Assembly: GCA_033182465.1 (NCBI GenBank)
Contig: CP137319.1
Span: 434,001 to 498,000 of the forward strand
Length of the DNA stretch: 64,000 bases
Direction: 5' to 3'
Source: Sanghuangporus weigelae
Taxonomy: Eukaryota; Basidiomycota; Agaricomycetes; Hymenochaetales; Hymenochaetaceae
Shown here: in pieces, positions 58,448-64,000 of the stretch
Layout: every line of letters begins with the position of its first letter
How positions within the stretch are numbered: position 1 is the first letter of the stretch
Made by a program: the position numbers and the translations under genes
Notes under the pieces: model-generated
Database searches by the model: none
The model's input: the letters and a program-made list of their open reading frames with translations, nothing else
Told to the model about the DNA's origin: nothing

Positions 58448-59666
58448 GACTGTCGTTGGTGTTCCTTTTTTGATGTGATCTTGCCGACGAGATAGTACTT
58501 TCGAGTTTGTCTTTTGCCTTCTTGACTCGCTTAGATCTGCTTCAAATCATCGCATCGTCGCATCATGAGCGTTTCCTCATCAAAGCATGCGATGACAATG
58601 CATGCGCGGTCTCCATACTGCTCTTTCATTTCTGATATCAAGACAATCTGTATGACTCCCCATCGATCCCCCATGTAGAGAAGAATCCTAAATCTCTGTT
58701 TTTGTATTTCTGCTCGTCTTCGTTTCCTCGCTCTTTCGGTCTCAAAATTTCTGTCCTGCCCCTGATTTAGTTGTTGTCCTTACATGTATAGTCCCAATCG
58801 CGTTTTCTATCCGTCTTTTCTTTGAATTAAAAGATGCCTGTATGAATGTCATCTCATCTGTAGAAGAAAATTAATATAATATATTAACTTGAAATACGGA
58901 GGATAAATGCGCCGCAAATATTACATGGATTGACCCAAATGGAAATGGAGAGTCCGCGACGCGACGCGTCAGTATCTCATCTCGCCCGCCTCTCATTTAT
59001 CGACCTCGTACCTCTGTCTCTTTGACGCTTTCCCTACGAAGTGCGGAGAAACGGACATTGCGTGGTCTGCTGGCGCTTGTATGGCCCACTAGAGCCGCCT
59101 TCTTGGTCGCTTCGTATTTACAACAAGTCCTTTGCCTTTGACTACTTGTGTCTGCCAGTGCAAGCGAGGTTAACGAGCCAATCGTTCGAACTTGTAGCTT
59201 CAACCTCCCGGGTCAATAGCATCCTTCTCAAAGTTATTTCGGTGGCTTAGCCCTTTCATCCCAGTTGGAGGTTAAATCTGTGGTACTGGCCCTATAGAAG
59301 GACACACTCTGGGCTCCACAATCACACGCAGCATCATTGTAACACATTGATTCAGAAAAGACTGTCCTACAGCTGTGGTAAGTCATTGATACCTATTCAT
59401 TTCTGATGGAAATTTTCCAAGTCAGCATCGCCTGTGCGCCGTGCTGTTCTATGTTCCATTGTTGTGGATATGATGAACTTGCGTTACTTGTATTTGCACG
59501 TCAGTCGGAGTTGTTCTTCTTTTGAGGAACGAAAGACGAGACATTCTTTACGCTGCGTTCTTTCTGAACCAATATCTCTACCCTCCTTCGTTCTTCTCGT
59601 TCATCTCTTCACGATCAAAAACTTACTGACTACCTTCTATCATTCAAACAAGGTTGAAGAGGCACA
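58448..59666. other. Intergenic, about 1.2 kb
   Basis: 3' flank of the RBR gene and promoter of the ELMO gene. Contains an ACGCGT (MluI cell-cycle-box-like) at 58964-58969 inside GACGCGACGCGTC and a CT-rich region (about 59590-59640) before the ELMO ATG. No gene supported. Confidence 0.45.
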
Positions 59667-62600
59667 ATGAGCACCTACGCTAGCTCAACGCCCACCGGGT
59701 CCTCTCGCACCGCCGTCAACTACAACAGTAACGGAAATGGGAACGGCACACCAACACAGTCAACAGTCGCACCGTCCGGACAAGTGACGAGCTCCCGCTC
59801 GGGGACGCTCGTGCCCACCAACACGGTCACCACCAAGGACGGCACCGTCGTCCGAGCGCGCATCGATCCCACCCTCGCGGTCGACGATGTCATTCGCCAG
59901 TTATGTTTGAATTTGAAGATCCAGGACCCGCCGGTGCTTTATGCGCTGAGGGACGATGCGGATGAGCTTGTGACGGATGATAATTTGAGGAAGAAGATTA
60001 AGGGGAAGGTTAATCTGAAGTACGTCTGGCGGTTTGGTTTTAGTTTCGTTTCTGACATGTCGTTTCTTAGGCTTGTGAGCGCACCGATAATCGAAGCGGC
60101 AGAGATTGTGGAGAAGTTGAGTATGAGGGATGATAAGACGCTGCGGATGACGCTCTTTTCGTTGCAGAAGTTTATCAGGGTGAGCTTAATGTCAAGGTAG
60201 TCGACATTAATGGCAATGCTGACGGATGATTTTACTTTCAGGAAGAGCAATTTGCCAACGAGTTTCTTCAGAGGGACGGTCTGAAAGAGCTCATTGACGT
60301 TATTGCTGTCAGTCACGGAAATACTCTAGCAGTAAGTCATAACACCCAGGATTCTATATCGTCCACTGAAGTATGAACTTTGAATGTTACAGTATGCCCT
60401 GAACGCAATGCAAAACCTCATGGAGCTCGACTACGGCTGGTCAACTCTCGATCAGACCTTCATCCACACAGTCGTCAAGATTCTCTCCTCCAGCAGCTCA
60501 CTCATCAACGTCTGTCGGCCCGCAACAGCCATCCTCAAAAAGCTCGTCGAGGCCGATCCGAGATCCCAGCCGGGTCCAATTACCGCCTCATCAAGCCGCG
60601 CTCCGCCCGCTGCACCGCCCGGGAGCGTATATCGATACGGCTTTGATGTCGTCTGGGAGCAGATGCGGAAGGAAAGGGGGTTGCTTGAGACCGTTGTGAG
60701 TCGTCTTGGGAGCGCGGATAGTTTGATGGTGCTGAATAGGTAAGTTCCGTCGTCTTAACTCTATCTACATTTTTTGTTTCCTGATGTGTGAGATGTTTTG
60801 GATGATGATGATGAATGAAAATTAATTACTCCCGGATAGTATGATGTTGATTAATTCCCTGCTGTCGCATGCGACGGATACGCACTGGGAGGAGTTCACG
60901 TCCGAACTGGAACGCCTGAACGTCCGGAAAGCCGTCGTCGTAAGTGAATTTCTTTCGCGTCGTGTCTCTTTTGTCCCTCAATCGCGTGCAATTCGACGCT
61001 TATTTACTTGTTTGTTGACAGCGTCTGATGTCCTCGCATGTTATCGAAGACCTCACATCCTCCATCCTCGACTTCCAAGCGAACGAAGTTGGCATCATCC
61101 TTCGACGAAAACACGAGCCCGTCGACCCGCTCGAGAATGTCGAGCATTTCAATACCTTGAGATCGATTTGGCAGATGAGCAAGCTTGAGGAAGATGTTGT
61201 GCCCGAGGAAGGAGGGGCGAGGAGGAAGTGGAGGAAGTTGGGATTTGAGACGGAGGATGTGAGCCAGGAGTTTGCGGCTGTTGGTGTATTGGGACTGGAT
61301 TGCTTGGTGAGTCTTGTGAAGAAGGACTTGCTTGAAGTGGTGACGTAGAACTGCAGGCTGACTTAATTGGTATCTTCCTCAGAAACACTTCGCACAAAGC
61401 GATCCGGATGAATTCGCCAAGGTGAGCAGTCTTTCAGCCAGTCTTAGGTCTATGGAAGATTAATTTTATATTCCTTCGAAGATCCTGCTCGAACAGCTCA
61501 ACAGACCCGCAGAACGTCGGTGTCTCGTAGCGAAAGCATCAAACGAAGTTGTCGAGCTGTTGTGCGAATACTGGGAGATCTTCGCACCTGGGTGTAAGCT
61601 TTTTTCAATACTATGAAATAGCCAGAGACAACTCACGCACCTTTTGTTCGTATCAGATTCAACGTCAACGTCGTTTCAGCCATTCTTCTTGAACTTTTAT
61701 AAGGTTCATGTACTCGCCACGCAGTTCTTCCTTCGGTTCGTTAGCTTAACAAATACCGGTTGAGGGTCTCGATTAACGCTTTCTCGGTCATGTAGAATGT
61801 GGAACGAAAGCGGTGCAGGCGTAGATGACTTTGCTCGAGTCGTGGCACTTGCTCGTAGCCAGTACGTTGCTTGCTCAGCTACATGAAATCTGGCCATTAT
61901 TCATGCGTATCTACTAATAGGGTGAAAGTTGCTTTGCGAGACGAAAGTGTGCGTGCTTGGCATGAGGTCGAGAACGATTTCCTTGAGTGTGAGTACAGAG
62001 CCGTTCGAGACAGGCAGATGAAGGAACTTGAGAATGAGGATGACCTAGTGAGCAAGGTCCCTGTCAGGTATGATTCGAATGTCCTTTCATGTCTATGGAT
62101 GTGCCCGACTTATTACTTGGTAGAAACCTGCGTGCTAAGCTGTATAAAGAGTCGTACGAGTTCGTTCGGCAGCAACGTATCCAATGTCTCCTGCAGGGCG
62201 CATGGTTCATCAACGGTATACCAGTCAACTCGTCGCATTCCAAAGACGCGCATAAGAGGCCGACTCGACCATGGAGGTTCATGCGACTGGACAATAGTCA
62301 CAAATACCTTAATTATGTTGACAGCGCTGTGAAGTTCCAAGTCCGTAACGGGCTGGAGGATGTTCCCGATCGGATTGACATCTCGTTGATTACGGAGATC
62401 GCTACGGGGACGTGCGCACCTCCGCCAAACGTCTTGAAAGAATACTTGGACATCCCGCCTCCGAGCACGCCGTTGCAGGTGTCTCCATTGTCGTTTTCGC
62501 TGCTCACACCGGATGGGTCGCTTGCAGACCAAATCGCACCGGATCAGTCATGCTGGGCTGATTGGACGGACGGGTTGAATATGTTGAGGCATAATGGCGG

Positions 62601-62850
62601 ACATGTAGCGACGCAAGAGACGGCGGGGTTCGTGCAAGCGTTGACGGAAATTGGGCTGAAGATCAAGTTACTCGGTGAGCTTCTCTTGTGAATTTGGATG
62701 TATGATTTTTTCTGATGTGAAACCCGCGAACCTGCGATAACAGATCTTTCGGGTGAGAAAGTGGAAATACCGAGTGGGCTGATTGCAGGACCTCCACCAC
62801 CTAACAATGATTTCTTCTTTTCCGATCTATCGTTTGATACCCAAGTGTAA
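59667..62850 (+). CDS. ELMO domain protein (engulfment and cell motility type)
   Basis: Homologue of ELMO, which in animals pairs with DOCK proteins to activate Rac. Start ATG 59667; Ser/Thr/Asn-rich N-terminus, then a GBD/ubiquitin-like and armadillo region: VRARIDPTLAVDDVIRQLCL, LRMTLFSLQKFIREEQFANE, FLQRDGLKELIDVIAVSHGN, YALNAMQNLMELDYGWSTLD, TPVVRR-type segments replaced by YGFDVVWEQMRKERGLLETV. The ELMO domain spans several exons (THWEEFTSELERLNVRKAVV, DFQANEVGIILRRKHEPVDP, LGLDCLKHFAQSDPDEFAK, LLEQLNRPAERRCLVAKASN, VVELLCEYWEIFAPGY, MWNESGAGVDDFARVVALAR). A C-terminal PH-like part follows (QRIQCLLQGAWFINGIP, WRFMRLDNSHKYLNYVDS). Ends SDLSFDTQV and TAA at 62848-62850. More than ten exons. 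Rac/Cdc42 pathway role in fungi is known; the details here are inference. Confidence 0.87.
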
Positions 62851-63153
62851 AATAAAAGCCGTTTCTTGTTTTGTGTATTGTAATGATGTTATTTAGTTGA
62901 ATATTTTATTCGAACTTATTTGAGAAGAATGAAATGATATTGGCTAGTAGAGACAAGACAAAATCGTTAGGGAATGAATGAATGAATTGGACACGGGTAC
63001 GTAATGGGAAAATCTTGTGTCGGGTAAAAAATATGAATAAATATATGATATAAGCCGACAGAGTGCCGACGCGGCACACGAGACGCTCTTACCGCCACAC
63101 CAGCCTCGTTCTTTTCTTTACTTTTTCTTTACTTTCCTTTCTTTCTGGCCACC
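62851..63153. promoter_or_regulatory. MTHFR promoter with inverted repeat
   Basis: Upstream of the ATG at 63154. Includes the perfect inverted repeat GTGCCG-ACG-CGGCAC at 63063-63077 and a CT-rich tract at about 63110-63147. The start context GGCCACCATGA is a near-ideal initiation context. Confidence 0.5.
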
Positions 63154-64000
63154 ATGAAAATCACTCAAAAAATCGAGCAAGCGACTAAGGACGATAGAGT
63201 ATGGTGGTCTTTCGAGTATTTCCCTCCTCGCACAGCTCAGGTACAGTATTACAACCTATGAGAAAGTTATCCCCGAAACTCACAAGTTGTGTTTCGGACT
63301 CTGAACATGCATACAGGGCTTGCAAAACCTTCTTGATCGTATAGAGCGCATGAGGGCTTTAGGCCCCGAGTTTATTGACATTACATGGTATGCCTTTCCT
63401 TGGCTTGAGAAAATAGGGTGAATGATTGAGCGGAAGTCTCACTCGCTCGCTTTCTCGTCCGATTTTTGCCTGGACGTATAAATTGGAACGATTAGGAATG
63501 CTGGAGGGCGGACGTCCGAGCTGACTTCGGAGATGGTGAAGACTTGTCAGAGTTTGATTGGGATTGAAACGTGCATGCATTTGACGTGTACTAATATGCC
63601 GAGAGACAAAGTCGATATTGCGCTCAGAGTACGTGGTCGGTTATGCCTCGAAGACATTTACGTTTGTTCATGGTGTGATATAAATTTTATAGGAAGCTAA
63701 GCAACATGGGTGTCGCAACATTCTGGCTTTGCGAGGCGACCCACCAATGGGCAAGGACGAATGGGAGGCCGTGGAGGGTGGGTTCGTACACGGCATCGAC
63801 CTGGTCAAGCACATACGCAAACTTTACGGAGACTACTTCGACATCGCCGTGGCCGGCTTTCCACAACATATGCTCCTCCCGCCCGACGAAATCGCCTTCG
63901 AGATGAAATGTCTCAAAGAGAAGATCGAAGCTGGTGTGAACTTCATCTTCACGCAGATGTTTTATGATGTCGATATGTTTATCGATTGGGCGAAGGCCGT
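63154..64000 (+). CDS. MET13: Methylenetetrahydrofolate reductase (Met13 type), 5' part
   Basis: Reduces 5,10-methylene-THF to 5-methyl-THF for methionine synthesis. Start MKITQKIEQATKDDRVWWSF, then EYFPPRTAQ (N-terminal FAD-binding motif), GLQNLLDRIERMRALGPEFI, DITWNAGGRTSELTSEMVKT, CQSLIGIETCMHLTCTNMPR, HGCRNILALRGDPPMGKDEW (the LALRGDPP signature), EGGFVHGIDLVKHIRKLYGD, YFDIAVAGFPQHM and AGVNFIFTQMFYDVDMFIDW. The MKITxK start and ETCMHLTCTNM block are closer to yeast Met13 than to Met12. Four exons are visible; the frame is open at the right edge, so the rest of the catalytic barrel and the C-terminal regulatory region are outside. Confidence 0.92.

Noticed and set aside
58964-58969. ACGCGT cell-cycle box
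   Set aside because: A single hexamer about 700 bp from the nearest downstream start is not enough to call a regulatory site.

Overview
The window looks like nuclear DNA of a filamentous basidiomycete, probably an agaricomycete. The protein-coding genes are split by many introns of about 50-60 nt with GT...CTNAC...AG signals. The proteins (ARP8, ORC2, SEC6, glutamine-dependent NAD synthetase, an R3H-SUZ protein, a Con7-type zinc finger, an ELMO protein, Met13-type MTHFR) are those of a fungal housekeeping genome. No rRNA, tRNA, CRISPR array or virus-like element was recognised.

Layout. 0-13.3 kb is a run of five minus-strand genes: an MFS transporter cut by the left edge, an R3H/SUZ RNA-binding protein, an AVT-type vacuolar amino acid transporter, a protein with an MLKL-NTD-like helical domain, and an aspartic protease with a GPI-type tail. 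A 658-bp TIR element (MITE-like) sits between the MFS gene and the R3H gene, in the MFS promoter. 14.1-19.8 kb holds a plus-strand gene of unknown function and ARP8. 19.8-37.6 kb is a gene-poor stretch in which the only confident gene is a Con7-like C2H2 transcription factor (28.55-30.99 kb), with about 8.7 kb upstream and 6.6 kb downstream in which I find no convincing gene.

37.6-47.5 kb is dense: an F-box/RCC1 protein (SAF1-like) convergent with ORC2; ORC2 divergent from SEC6 across about 250 bp; SEC6 convergent with QNS1. 47.6-52.0 kb is a tandem duplication of an F-box/LRR-like gene plus about 0.9 kb of its downstream DNA. 52.5-56.2 kb has two minus-strand Smr-domain genes, one full-length with DUF1771 and a coiled coil, one short and with a degenerate Smr signature. 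57.0-64.0 kb has an RBR ubiquitin ligase, an ELMO-domain protein and the 5' part of MTHFR, all on the plus strand.

Most genes are unrelated housekeeping functions: chromatin remodelling (ARP8), replication origin recognition (ORC2), exocytosis (SEC6), NAD synthesis (QNS1), one-carbon metabolism (MET13), mRNA binding (R3H-SUZ) and ubiquitin pathways (SAF1-like, RBR, F-box-like pair). The parts most worth a second look are the tandem F-box-like duplication, the Smr pair with an altered signature, the MLKL-NTD-like protein with amphipathic repeats, the TIR element in the MFS promoter, the GC-AG intron in SEC6, and the isolated Con7 locus. Exon boundaries were inferred by eye from splice signals, reading frame and family similarity.
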